From contig VWZX01001131.1 of NCBI GenBank assembly GCA_013399015.1, positions 1,436,812 through 1,500,811 of the forward strand: DNA of 64,000 nucleotides. The letters run 5' to 3'. Positions 20,098 to 33,500 of the stretch are shown here, one piece after another. The notes under the pieces were generated by a model. The model did no database searches, was not told where the DNA came from, and was given only the letters and a program-made list of their open reading frames with translations. The stretch's first letter is position 1; each line of letters opens with the position of its first letter. Position numbers and translations under genes: made by a program. This DNA comes from Galbula dea (Eukaryota > Chordata > Aves > Piciformes > Galbulidae).

Positions 20098-21490
20098 TTA
20101 TTGAATGGGAGCATCTTTGTAACTGGTATAGAGAGACAAATATTGGAATCTAACCATATGCAGATGAGAAGGCTCAATCAGGTTTTAGAACACTTTTATC
20201 TTTTGGAGCTTAAAATCTCTTGCTGCGCGTAACATCTGAGAGCAGTAGCAGTGTAAATCCTAGCCCAAGTAAAACTGCCACTTTCTGTATTTTGTTGACA
20301 CAGCCCTATTTTCAGTGTAATCATTTCAAAATAGACCACCCCAGAATCGTGCAAATGAGTCTCCAGACTTTTCAGAATTTATGGGAAGTTTTAAATTCAA
20401 TATATCCTATTGATGTACCAAGTACTGACTGCACTTCCTCATTTACAAATCTTTGCAGCTCTTTTCTTTGTAAGAGGGAGGGGTTTCAAACTACAGAAAT
20501 TAATCCTATTTTAAAGAGATTTCATCTCTGGCTGAGGGTTTCATAAATAAATATCCTCCTAACCTACAGCTCTTCTGTGACACAGTGCAAAAAGTTACTG
20601 AATTACAAACTCAGAAGTGTGTATATGATGTCACACACCCTTTTTTCATGCTACAGCAAGGAACACACAAAAGATGGAATACAGACTTCATATAAGGAAG
20701 AGATTTACATCCTTTAGTCACTTGTCCCTGTGTACTGACACCTCATCAGCAACACCCTCCTCCTGTACTGTGATAGAGCCACAGGGAGAGGAAGGGAACA
20801 CTTCCCTAAAGGCATGTAACAAATTGATCATCTAGAGACAGCTTTGTTGACTTGGAGGGGATGGCAGCTCATCTCAGCACAAGGTCTACCTCAGAGTTAG
20901 GGATTTTCTAAAAAGCTGAAGTGAGGTTTCATGTTGTAAGCACGCAGCAAAACATACTTAGGGTTCTATTAAAGCCCTTACAGACTAACTAAAAGGGGAT
21001 TTACCAAACCAAATGGGATGTTTCAAAGGTGACAGGGAGGAGCTCCTCTTGTGTTGTACCGATTATCTGAGAAGAAAACAAGGATGATTCACTTCACAGA
21101 CAGCTACTGAGCTTCCCTAATAAACATCCTCTTTCTATATAGGGTTCACTTCAGCACAGTTGTACTGCTTTACAAGATGCCTCAAGCTGTGCTGCTTCTC
21201 TGCTTTGTGACTAGGATCATTTCATAGGTTTGGAACCACCTTAAAATCGAGCATCATTTAGTAGATTAAGTGTCCTACATGGTTAAGGCCCAGCTTAATA
21301 ATTTTCAAGTCTGTTTTTTAAAGGTCTAAAAGCACAGCCCTGCAGGTCACTGCTGTGCCTGTTTCCCACTGTTAGCCAAGAAGTTTCTGTAGAAGTGTGT
21401 TGCCTTCATTGTAGCAACGAAGCTCACCCCTAGGTGCCTGCCAGAGTACTAAGTGTGGGCTACAAATAAAGTTACACTTCAGAACCTCCC
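20098..21490 (+). other. ABCE1: ABCE1 3' UTR and polyadenylation signals
   Basis: After the TAA at 20095-20097, AATAAA hexamers occur at 20546-20551, 21119-21124 and 21465-21470. Any could end the transcript, so the 3' UTR is about 0.45 to 1.4 kb. No other feature is evident. Confidence 0.6.
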
Positions 21491-21869
21491 AGGACAGATG
21501 TCAAGAAGCCTCTATATGTAGTAGAGGTAAACAGAGAACCACAGTGTTAAATCCCCCACTACTTGCTTACTTCTCAACCTGAAAAATCTTAAGATTGCCT
21601 CTTTTGATCCTGGATACATTTCTGAATGGAAAATTATCTTGATTTAAAACAAATACCCACACCGCCCCCTCCCCCACAGTACAGCCCCCTACGACTCACA
21701 TTTTGAGTAAGAATTAGAAAACCAGTTTACATCCATTTTTAGTTTGCAGCTTGACAACATATTAGCTAGTTGTTTATAGTTCCTCTGCTCTCTAGAAGTG
21801 GCTCTGTCAGAACAAACTCACATGTTTTACGTCACTGCAGCATTCTCAAATGTATAAATATCATTTAGA

Positions 21870-23293
21870 AAGAAGTGAAAAGACAAATTTATTTGAAGTA
21901 GGGTTTTATACATGGCATGCATCTAGAAAGAAATTCTTCATCACATAACTGTCACTCATGTTCCCTTATCAAGGGTGTACAATCTCAGACATGAATGAAA
22001 AGGTACCATCAGCTACACTAGTATATACAGAGATATAAAAATATACACAACAGATCATTTTACAGAGCAACAGAGCTGAGTGAATACTGTGCACACTGCA
22101 CTCCCAGTCTGGACAGCTGAACGCCCAAACTGCAAAGGCAACAGGAACACTGCAGATCGTGATCAGGGTCAGAAGAAACAGCATCAGAACTCTGACACAG
22201 TGTAAAAATATAAGGCAGAAGCCACTTTCTTCTGAACTGTAGGGAAGAGCAGAGCACAACTGAGACTCTCCATCTTTTAAAAGTAGTTCCAGCAAAGAGT
22301 TGTACATGCAAAACATAAATCTGTATCAACAGTGCAACAACAAAGGAACACTGAACAGTAGCTCAATCACACAACTTAAAAAATGTAACATGTACTTTAT
22401 GCATCTCTCCTCACAAAGTATCTAGGATTTGTCAGTGCATTAGTGTTAAAGTGGCATTAAAAAAACTTCTGCTATTATAACAGATGCAGAATTATTTTGG
22501 AAATGCATAGCATCTACATTTTATTGTCTTTGTAATTATTTAGTTGGCATAGGCACCATTCTAGTCACACCAGCATTAAGAATTCTTGGTGGAAACAGCC
22601 ATTCTTACCAATCTATACACAGCTATTCTTGACTGCTTGACTCGATTCTTATTTCCACAAATAAATGCTTTTTAAAATTCAAAAATATACCCTATGAATA
22701 TTAAAAGAACTATATACAACATACCTAAGACACAGGGTTAGCTGGCTCCCGTACGTGTAACACACCAAAGAGAAACATTCAAGTCTGACAGATATTTTGA
22801 GATGAAAGGCCTTTGGGTTGGAAGCATATCAAAGACAACAGTGCAGTAGGCTGAGAATTCCTTTAGCTCAATTCAGAACTAAGGCATTGTATGATAAAAT
22901 ACGCATTTATATTTGGTGCAATGTTAAGGTCAATTTTAGACTCTAGATCATGTCAAATGCTATCATTTGTCACTAGTAAACGTACATATCCATCTTCTAC
23001 CACAAACTCAAACCTTGGTGGGGGGAAAACAAAAAAATACCAAACACTAAACCCTATTTTTATTTTTTTTTCTCTAATTTGACATTGAGGAAAAAATGCT
23101 AAGCCAAACAAACTCTATAATCCTCCCCAAAAACATCTGGTAGGTGCTCACATCATCCTAGTCTTCACTTCTTCACTTGCCAAAAGTTAAACATATCCTT
23201 GGAACTTGACTAAAATGAAAAATTAATATTTTAAAACTGCTACTTCAAATTACTTTTTGCATTTAAAATTTTTCAACTATCCATCCATTCACT
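21870..23293 (-). other. OTUD4: OTUD4 3' UTR with candidate polyadenylation signals
   Basis: Minus-strand AATAAA hexamers (TTTATT on the plus strand) lie near 23057, at 22520-22525 and at 21889-21894. Use of the last would give a 3' UTR of about 1.4 kb. ABCE1 runs towards it from the other side. Open frames here are spurious. Confidence 0.55.
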
Positions 23294-24532
23294 CTATGCT
23301 TGATGCCCCCTCTGATTATCTCCCAGTGTTGCCCTTCTCCTGTCGTTCCTGTAAGGCCTCCCTCTAAAGTTTCGCTGATACTGGTGGCCATCATCTCTGT
23401 TTCTGCTGGGTGGTCCTTTCCAGGCTTCCTCATTTCTTTGGAACTGGTATCCTCCCCTGGTGGAATAACCCCACTCAATTCTAGGCCTTCTGCCTCCTCC
23501 GTAAGTCTGGTTATAAAACTGCTTGGATCTACCACTTCTCAGCATATCGGAAACTTCACTCTCATCTTCAGAGCTCTCTTCTCTCGTTCTCTGTGCCCTG
23601 CTTTCTGGCTGCAGATTACCAGTACCCCTGGAATCTCTACCCTTATCAGTCTTCTTCCGACTGGAAATGCTGGTTTTCAGTTCATTTTTCGGCGGTTCTG
23701 CTGGCAGTGGTGGAGTGTTGGGCACCGCTGGCTGCCTCTCAGTTCCCTGTGTCTGTGCAGAACGATTTTGCTGCCCGGCTGGTTTTTGCTTAGCAGGAGA
23801 AGCTGAAGGACAAGTTTGCTCCGAGTGAGGTGCCCTAGCTGAGGTTTCTTTTGGGGCACTGCATTCACTGCCTGCACCAGCCACAGGCAACGGTACAGTG
23901 TCAAAGCTGCTGCTGCTGTTAGTCTTCTGAAGCTGCTCTGCACAGTTTAGTACAGGAACTGGAGGGCTGCATTCTTTAGCCACATACACGTTTGCAGAGG
24001 TGCTACCTGTTGCTTCTTTGTCTTCAGGTGACATGACAAGATTAGGTCTTGCTACTGAATTTTCAATGAAGCCCTGAACTGGGTACCCATACCAAAAGTG
24101 AGGAAAAAAAGGAGGTGCTATGGGAACAGCTCCTAGAAAATGATTGTGTCCAAAGGGTGGCTGGGGGAACACATTTTTCCCTCTCAGGGGCTCCTCATAG
24201 TTGGCATGAAGAGCTTGCACTGGATTCTCCGATTCTACACAGACCTGTCCTTGGCTTTCTGACACCTGAGCTGCAGGTATCATCAAAGGCAGTGATGGAG
24301 ATCTACTGTCAACCTGTGGGAGTTGACCATTGGATCTGGCCTCGCTCTGAACAGGAAAGTGCCTGTTTGTTCGTGCAGTTTCATTCTCATTCTGAGTCGA
24401 CGGAGCCTCCTGGAACCAGGTGTGTGGATACACAGGAAGGGACATGTTTGGGTACATTCTACAAGCAGCTAAATAGGCCTGGTGCAGGGGGTACAAGTAA
24501 GAATGGGGTGCCCACATGGGACAACTGTACGC
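23294..24532 (-). CDS. OTUD4: OTUD4 terminal coding exon (412 residues)
   Basis: Begins AYSCPMWAPHSYLYPLHQAY after acceptor ttgcag. It contains a Tyr/Pro-rich part (FGHNHFLGAVPIAPPFFPHF), an acidic EESSEDESEVSD patch, and the basic tail FYNQTYGGGRRPR, ending GHQA and stop. The tail is rich in RG and RRR and is the likely RNA-binding part. Confidence 0.96.
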   Translation of the reverse strand, partial: AYSCPMWAPHSYLYPLHQAYLAACRMYPNMSLPVYPHTWFQEAPSTQNENETARTNRHFPVQSEARSNGQLPQVDSRSPSLPLMIPAAQVSESQGQVCVESENPVQALHANYEEPLRGKNVFPQPPFGHNHFLGAVPIAPPFFPHFWYGYPVQGFIENSVARPNLVMSPEDKEATGSTSANVYVAKECSPPVPVLNCAEQLQKTNSSSSFDTVPLPVAGAGSECSAPKETSARAPHSEQTCPSASPAKQKPAGQQNRSAQTQGTERQPAVPNTPPLPAEPPKNELKTSISSRKKTDKGRDSRGTGNLQPESRAQRTREESSEDESEVSDMLRSGRSKQFYNQTYGGGRRPRIEWGYSTRGGYQFQRNEEAWKGPPSRNRDDGHQYQRNFRGRPYRNDRRRATLGDNQRGHQA

Positions 24533-27500
24533 CTGCAAAACAAGGGGGGGGAAAAAAAAAATGCATTTGGTTTTTTGAACATTCAGACAGACTAACAGTA
24601 CACAGGTCATTTACCACTTTGAAACAGCTAATTACAGGAAGGTTAATTATTCACAGGGACTGGCCTTAATTCTAAATATCTAGGACTCCTGGATGATGTT
24701 CTCGGTTTTTATTTTCCTTCCAAATGCAGCTGCAACAGGAAACAGTTTGGACTAACTGGCAATTGGTGGCAATTTCTATATAGTTAATTTAAACCCATGA
24801 TGCTATTATGTCAAGCTTTAGCTATGCATTAAAAAATTTATTTTCACAATTATTAATGGGCAATTTGCCCTACTCGCTCACTTTCAGAATTCTGAAGGAA
24901 TTCTGAAACAAGAAGTAGTTGTACCACACACACTTTCACTGCAAGACTACATACTGAGATCCAAAGTTAGATCTTCCCCAAGGACAATCTGTAAAGGCTG
25001 AAATCCATATATATACACACACATACACACTCTCCATAGATCAGCTTTCTTAGAAGCCGTTTCACAAAGTAGGGTATAGGTTTCATTAGATCATACAACA
25101 CACTTTGCAGCTACTGGTGGGAGTCTCACAATGAGGGGGACACTGTCAGCAGCAACCTTTTTTGCGCTGTTAGTGAACACAAGCTACATTCACATCACTC
25201 AAAGTCATGCCCCTTCCCTTTCTTCTACTACCATGTCAATTAACTAGCACACAGTGACTAACTGTTACATTGCTCAAAGTTAAGAGTTTACAAATGCAGA
25301 CTCTGTGCTTCTATTACAGTGCACAGCAATTGCCCCAAGAGCGACACCGCAGGATGCTTTTATAATGCAGTGTGTCAAATACACCTATTTCAGGACACAC
25401 AGAACACCATGTGAGGCTGCTGCAGGCTGGAGTAGGTGGAGGGCAAAGCCCAAAACCTGACATTGTCTTGTCTGTTCCAGCTATAGAAATAGCCCCTGGA
25501 GCAACCATCCTGAGAAGCCTACCCAGACATCCTCTCAACAGCAACTAGTCAGTTCACTCCAGACAAGTGTCTGGAAGCATGTGGGTAACAGCATGGCAGC
25601 ATCCAGGACCAAAGCAGTGGACACAGTAATGCAGAAAGTAGGTTCCAGGTCTACCGTGCTCTCTGGTCCCCAGCTGAGAAGCACAGCTACTAGAACATGG
25701 TACTTCAACCAGCAGATGGTGCTGAAGTGCTAACATGGGAAAGTATACCTTAAATAATACCATGTAGCAGCAAGAAGAGTCCCAAATGTATGTAGCTTAT
25801 GAAACAGTCTGTTTAAATGTATCACAGCAACACTTGCTAATGACTTATTGTATTAAGCATAGAGACTTGTGTTGGGCACAGAGTTATTAAATCTGTGTTT
25901 ACTTTGTACATTGTGCTGAACATTCCCTTTTTCCATACACAGACACCAAAGAAAATCATTACTTATGGGTAAAGTCATGTGGAATATAAGCCCGAGAGCT
26001 CTCAGCACCTTTTCCAGAGCAGTCTGCCTGACAGAAGGAGTAAGAGAAGGTAAAAAAGGAACATATTTATATGCAGAAACTAAGCAAACAACTAGTCCTT
26101 ACCAAGAAATGGAAAATGCCTTTTTGGATGAGCCTCTTTCCCCAGCCACACACACAGATTCTCACCACATAAACACATCATCTGCTATTAGAATTGCTTA
26201 GAAGGTTAAAAGTACAATACTGTTGTCTTCAACCTGAGCAGTAAGGACAGGCATGCAGGTTACTGAAGGAGCTGTCCCCAGGGAAAGACACACTAGGAAC
26301 ATGTACTGCAATGGCTTTGCCAGTAGGCAGACAGGCTCTGAGGGCCTCTTCTACTGTACACTGCCTCCAAAACAATGCACCCTCAAACTCCCAATGGTTT
26401 ACCTGTGAATTTGTAAAGTACAATGTGCTGACTGTATGGCCACAGTTGGTTGGAAGTCAACAGGACTCATTGTCACTGTTGAGATAAAATTGATTGCTGC
26501 TGACTTGAACTGCAGTGTGGACCACTGTTGGGATCTCCGTTAATGTAAGGCAAAATAATCAAGTATTTCAACTAGAAAGGTGAACTTGAAGTGTACACCT
26601 GCAGCAACTAAACTTTGCACTCTACTACCAAATATAAGCCAAGTTTGTAACAAACAATATAAGGAAGTTCAAAGAGTTACCTTCACGCCAAGATTGAAGA
26701 AAAATCTGAGAATATTCTTATCTAGGGAAAAAAAAGCAAACAGAAAAGATCTATGAAGACCTAACATATTACATTTTCCAATCCAAAAAGAAGTCCCTGC
26801 ATAAAGTTCCATTTCAGTAGAGAAGCAGTGGTATTAAGCTGCTGCTTGCATGACTCTTAACTGATTTGTTTGGAGGTTTTTTACCCACAGTAACTGCCAC
26901 ACAACTGCAGTTTAAAATTCAGTTTTAAACAGTTTGTGGAACTGAACTTATAGCTTTTAAGGAAACAGTTCAATAAGCAAACACCACCATGCAATCAGAC
27001 ATATGTGCTTTATGGGCATATTCCAAATTCATACTATGCCAAACTCTGTATTTTCCCAGACCAGTAAGGAAATGTCAACAATTTCCAAGCTTCTGATTAC
27101 AAGAATAAAACCCCTATTACAGTAAAAGGAAGTAGCAGTCCTCCAAAGAAAATGCTTTACAGTCACAAAACTTCCAGTTGTGGTGGGTCAAGCTAAGAAC
27201 CACAGATCAGATTTCTAGGTGTAATCACTTAAAATAATCACAGTGTTAGCAATACAAACTGAAGAGTTGCAACTCTATTTGATGTTCCCTCCTAGACCAA
27301 CAGTTAGATCTTTGGGCACAGATTAACAACAGGACCAAAGAACTGCTCTTTATCTACGTTTTAAGAAAAGAAAACCTATCAGGAAAACCAGTAAAAAATC
27401 CAGACCTTCTTCTAGCTCCTCACCTTTAGGTAAGTCTTCCCCAGTATTGCACAGGGAGTAAGAGGGTGCAACAGCTCTTTCTCCCTTTTCACTAAGAGGG

Positions 27501-30500
27501 AATCCAGGGTATAGTGGATCCTGATAAGGATTCAGAGTCTGAGGCAAAGGTATTAAAGGCTGGTTAACTGCTTGTAGCGACACAGGAACTCCAGCAACTG
27601 GAGCAGATGTTACCTGAGCCTGCGATACAATAGATTCATGTCCCGTAGCTGGGGCTGGCATCAATGAAGAAGCAGGTATTTGAGCTGGAATACCTAAGGA
27701 AAAAGAAAACATGTTTATCTAGGAGATGTATATACACACACATATATAAAAAATAGACACAATCACAAAGTGACAGTGGGGAAGCAAGTTTCAGAAGACA
27801 GGAGAACAAAAAAAGAAACAAGGTATTCAGGAAGACAATTCTTAATGTTACAAAGGATGTTACAAAGAAGAAATCTGGCTAAATGCTGAGTAATTTTCAG
27901 AAAGGGCAAACCACTTACGCCTTCCAGAAATAGATAATCCTTTCCCATATTTATATTTAAGATTATGAACACTAGAGGGAAATAGGAAGGGGGGAACAAA
28001 AAAAGGGAGGGGTGGGGAGAACTGAAATGTATCTGTGAATCTCTGCAGTTCCCATTCTGACTAGTCCTTTACAGTCAACTCTGAATCTGAGCTCAGATTA
28101 TCTGGGCTATGTGTCTTCTGTCACAATGTGGTCAAGCATGGCAGGATTATTACTGTGTCATGGGAATGTGCTGACAGGAATGCCAGTTCTTGTAGAGAAA
28201 CACAACAGTGGGACAGAAAATACACCACTTGAGCAATACTGAACCTAAGCTAATTCCATGTACCCTAAGATACACACAGCACAGTAAGAACTTTATACTG
28301 CCTTTGCAGTTCAAGTCCAAGTGGATCTCATTAGTTCCAGACATACCAGACCCAAGCTGAGTCCTCAGTGAATCAAGGAGCTTATTACACAGGAAACAGA
28401 GCACAAGCACACAAAGCTTCAACATGCTGACAGTGTGTTCTACGTCAAGCAGATCTTCAGAATAAGCTCCCTCAAAACATGCTATCCCAACTCAGGTGAA
28501 AAACAGAATTGAGCACACATCCCTCCTCCACCTTCACATAGGGAGTAAAGCAAACTATAGATAGGCAAAGACCAACTAGAACTCTCAGCAGCTTTCAGCA
28601 GTAAGAAACTGTACTCCTACAAATGACTGCCTTTGGAAAGGGAGGTTATATGAAACAGGGACTCCTGAAGGCATCTTAAATTTAGCAAGACAGTTAAGAG
28701 TATTTTTTCAGAGCTAGTAGTTTCTGATTTATGCTAGTATTTCTTCAAACCTGCTGGTCCATAAGTTGTTGGCTCACTAGGCCAAGCTGGCACAATGGCT
28801 GGTACAGAAGGCACTGCTGGAGGTAAATGCACCTCAGAAAACACTGGTGAGGGTGTTGGAGTTACGCTTGGTAAGCATTCTGTCAGGCTCTACAAAAACA
28901 AAGAGATCACATGAAATTATTCTATCTCCACTGTTGGTGACCCCTACTGTATTTTAACTTCTATCACAAAAGGCTTGATGGCTCATTGCTATCCCTACAA
29001 TCAACATAGCAAAATAACAACTAGTATCAGGCTATATACACAAGAGGTCCAAGATACATTGCATCACTGTGTGAAGAACTGCCACCGAGCTCTGTCCAGA
29101 ACGTGCCTGGACCACAGACAGCCATCAGTGTTACAACCATCTCCACAAGCTTTACACCCAAGTGTTTCCCATCCTCACAAACAATTACCAATAACCTTGC
29201 AGAAGGCTGAACAAGCAAAGGTAAAGGATTTCAAGTGAAAAGTATGGTTATCTTAGCAGAAAGGTATGAAATGACTCCTCTCTCAGAGGAGAACAGGTAT
29301 CCTTTTACTTTCCTATCAAAGGCAGTAAAAGGACAGTCCTTATGTTGGACACAATTCCCAACTGTAAATACAAAATTTTAGCATTGTCACCATGGCAATA
29401 ACTACATCATTAAAAGCCAGTTCTAATACATACGTGGCTGTGCTGAAGCTCCCCTTTGTCTGAAGTCTCCTGACTGGCAAACTTTGAAATCAAACAAACA
29501 TTTCTTACTTGCTCAGCAAGAATCGGAGAGTCTGGTTTTACTTGTTCCAAAGGAGATGAAGCTTTTGGATAACTCCCATCTTGACTATTCTTCTAAAGCA
29601 AAGTTAGAAACAGACACAGCTAGTCTAATAGTAAGATTTACTTTTCAAAGAGGCATTCACAGATACTAAACCACACTACATACAAAGTGGGCTAAGCACC
29701 CAATCAGTATTATACTAGCGTAACATTTTGCTCATTTAAAGGACAGCAAACGTTAAAAGCCCACAAGAGGCCACAAATCTTCACTGAACTTCAGAGATCA
29801 CAGTCTGTTAGCACAGTAGCTATTAGTAAACGTCAAATGTTCTGTGGTCCCATTAACTGAAAGTACAGACTATACTAAGCAATTAAAAATCCAGATTTGT
29901 GATTGGTTAAGTGCTCTCAACAGCCCAAGGTTTGAGACTCAGGTTGCAGAGAACGACTATACGTATGGGGTACAGGGGCTGAGGAAAGCTGTCAGCAATA
30001 CAAGCTTCCAGCCCTAGAAGTATTTCACTACAAGCTGCAAAGCAGCAGCAGCAATCACAGCTTTGAAGGCAGCTATTGCTCTGCTAATCATATATCAGAG
30101 AAGCAATAACATTAAAAACAAATTTGGTCTTTTCTTTAAGATTACCTCGGATGAATTTGGCTCAAGCTTCTGACTTAAGTGGATCTGCCTGGAATTTGAC
30201 TCTGTAACACCAAGACATAACCTAGTAAATGAACCATTACACCATTTATGGCTATCACAACTTAAGCCAGTTAAAGTTTGTCTTTCCCAAGTTAAATCTT
30301 CAAACCAAAACCTACCTCAGCACATATTACTTCAGAAAACTTAAACTTCAATTTTTATCAAAGATCAAAGCATCCTTAAATAAACAGTTGTTCAAGCAGT
30401 AAGAGAGCAGCTATTTCAAGATTGGGTTTTCAAAGCTCTACAGGAGTTCTTTACTGATGATTGTTAACTTCTCGGTGATGCTTGAGGGAAGCTGAAAATA

Positions 30501-33500
30501 AATGTAGCTGTCTCTCTAAACACACAATTCATCCCAAATCCCTCCTAGGAAAAAAGCAGTAAGTTGGTACTTTGCTTCAAGTGAAGGAGTTTTGATCTGT
30601 ATTTCCATATTAAAGTGTTAAAATAACAGAAGCTTAAAGTCTTATCTACTTTTGACTGAGCAGAAGACCAGTTTAGAATGGTTCAAAAGATCTAGGAAGT
30701 TTTCAGACTGATACAAAAAGTTTTATTTCTCAAGCATCAGAAAACTCTTGGTGAGGGGAGATGGTGCTGAAAAACAGTCATGGCATCATCTTTGTGTAAG
30801 AAGATCTGTACAAGTTCTTCAACATTCTAGCTTATCTTCAAACATTGCTACCATTGCTTGTCAATCACATTCATGCACCTAAGTTTAATAGTAGCTGCTG
30901 AACAGATATGTACTTTTTAAAAGCTTAATAAATGCATCATCACAACCAGACAACAATGTAAATTAAAGCAATACTGATTATGTGAATTACTGCCAATTCC
31001 CCAAGCACCAAGAGGAACCTTTAAGTACTCAGAAGGAAGTATGGTTTATTCCCATAGGATTTTTAACCTAGTTTCAGAAGAGGTAATGCAAACCATTAAA
31101 AAGAGAAAGCTTTACATGCTGTGCACTTCAGCAAAACCCATCCTGGCACTGTAGTAAAGAGCCTTTTCTCTACTTGAGCAGCCTTTTTGGCATTGAAGAT
31201 GAAATAAGTGTTCAGATGTTTAGAGAATAAAAAATAGGTGACATCAGTCCTTGTGAGACCATTCAGGAAAGCATTACATGCTGTAAGAGGCACTAAGGAG
31301 CACAAGTACACAATGCCTCTGCTGTTGCCAGAGACACAGGAACAAAAAACCTCACCAAAAAACACAACACACAGAGGGAAGGAACTGCTTCTAAGAGAAG
31401 GCTAAAGAGTTTTCATTTTGTTTAATCAGAAAAAAAAGTGGAAGAAGCCAAGATCAAGTTAAGTGTTCAGCTATGGCAAAGCTGACAGAACACACAAAAA
31501 TACTACCAGCTGCATTAAGCAAAGACAGCTCCTCACAGCTGTCCTCCTCCTGAGAGCTACAGCTTTCATCTACTACTGCCACCTTCCAGCTTCCTCACAG
31601 AAGAGGAAAAGCTTAGAATCAGTGAAGTGAAGCTAGTAAGTGTTGTAACAGTTTGGGGAGAGGGAGAAAAGCCAAACAAATTTTCACAGTGTGGCAGCTC
31701 TTCCTACTGTAAACAGGGGAAGTTTCTTCAACTCTTCTGTACATCATCTTCTCCCCTCTTTCTATACCACTGTATGCTAATTCTTAACCATGCCACATTG
31801 AGTTTTTACCTGTTTCCTCTCAGCTGACTTCAGTAAGCCCTCTTACTACTCCTCCCACTGGCACTCTGGGCCAGACTCACTAAAATTTTGACAGGCTGTA
31901 GTTTAGGGTAGCTCCAATAGCCTTTTAATTTATCTCATTCCTCTTCCCATTCACTACAAAAATCCCAGCAAGAAGCCTCTTCTCTCAGCCACATTCACAA
32001 AGCAGGAAACACAAACTTTCTTCCCAAACCACACCTTTGCTACCTTGAGCCTAGCTTAGGTAGCTTAGTTTGGCACTATTACTTATGATAATTTCCCCCT
32101 CATTGCCTAAACAAATGCCTTATCTTGAATAAATTCTGTTAATAAAAGCAAGCAAATAAAAAAAGCACCTTATCTAAAAACATTTATTTTTTACCTTTTT
32201 CCTTCTGCTCTTCCACCTCTGCTGTCCACTTGCTGTTTCTTCTCTCATGATTTGAGAACTTCTTCTGGTTTAACTTATCCACAGTCTGTGTAGCAGCCTG
32301 ACAGACTGACTGATTCTAAAGGGGTTTACAAAAGCAGAAATAGGAATTTTAGTAAGATAGTTCAGTGACTCTTTGTCATCATCTGATATGCTACCATTAT
32401 GCCTTCCTGACGTAATACTTATCTCTAATAGGCAGGAAGAGTGGGTAGAAGTCTTGATCAGTATCATTCAGATTCATTCACTCTTTCATTCATTGCTAAA
32501 GTTTGAAAAGTGTCCTTTGAAAGCATTCATGGCACAAGTTTACATGACAAACAAAACCTGCTTCACTCTTTCTGCTTTAAAAATCACATCCTCCTGGAGG
32601 TGAGCAAAGACAACATGCTGTTAACCAGAGCTCAAAGAGCAAACCCTGTCCATTAGCCTTCATTCTTGGTCTGTTCTTTGCAGTGCAGAACTCCTGTTAC
32701 ACCAATATAAGTAATTACTGCCCAAGAACTGAAAAGGTAACAGCACCAGGAAGTCACTTCCACAAAACAAGCAATTTAAAGCCCATATTTCACCTACTCA
32801 GCCTGGTTCCTAGGTTTTAAATCCAAAAAGCCCCACACATCTCCAGAACAAACACATGTAAACAGCAGCTCTTTGCTCACAGGATTTGCTTGCTCCCCAG
32901 ATGTACTGAGATTCCAATCCACTCGAAGAAAATGTATCAACAGAATTAACGTTTCAAAGTCTAAAGGCTACAATCTTCCCTCAGCCATAGACAAGTCCAC
33001 TGAAGCCAGTGCAGCACACCAGAAAGAGTCTGATAGAATTTGCATTACTCATGACGCCAGGCAAGTTCTCACAGCACTAAGTTCTCAGAGTAAAAAGTCT
33101 CTTTTAAATAGAGCAGGTTTTATAGGAAGCAGATCAGAACCCATCACCTAGTCGTCTCTGGTCCTAGTATCAAAGTACCACAGTAAAGAAAATATCCTGA
33201 ACTTTTACATTGTATTGTAATGGAAGGACAGCAAAACAACAACTGCTAATTGAAGGTTCATGGACAAGTATGAAAAGTGCATTATTAATTACAATGACAA
33301 AAAAGAAATCCTACATTGGAAAGAGCTGGGAAAGCTTGTTCATCCCTCTGCTGGATCTCGTAAAGTGAACGAGACTCTTCTATAGCTTGTTTCTCCCTGC
33401 GTTCCTCTGGAGACAGGCCAAAGTAGTTACAGTCTCTGCTGCCATGGTTCAGATCCTCAGTTCTCTCCCGCTCTGCCTTTCTGTGAAGGACAAAATGAAA

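Noticed and set aside
24115..24669. 184-codon plus-strand open frame
   Set aside because: Antisense shadow of the OTUD4 terminal exon, which has clear homology on the minus strand.
30100..30201. Alternative frame for OTUD4 exon 16 that meets a TAA
   Set aside because: The homologous frame (SNSRQIHLSQKLEPNSSE) is open and joins exon 17 in phase 0 when its acceptor is ctttag, so there is no nonsense mutation.
30935..30945. C-box-like GTGATGA on the minus strand in an OTUD4 intron, a possible C/D snoRNA
   Set aside because: No D box at a suitable distance and no terminal stem. Similar single boxes elsewhere in the OTUD4 and ABCE1 introns also failed.
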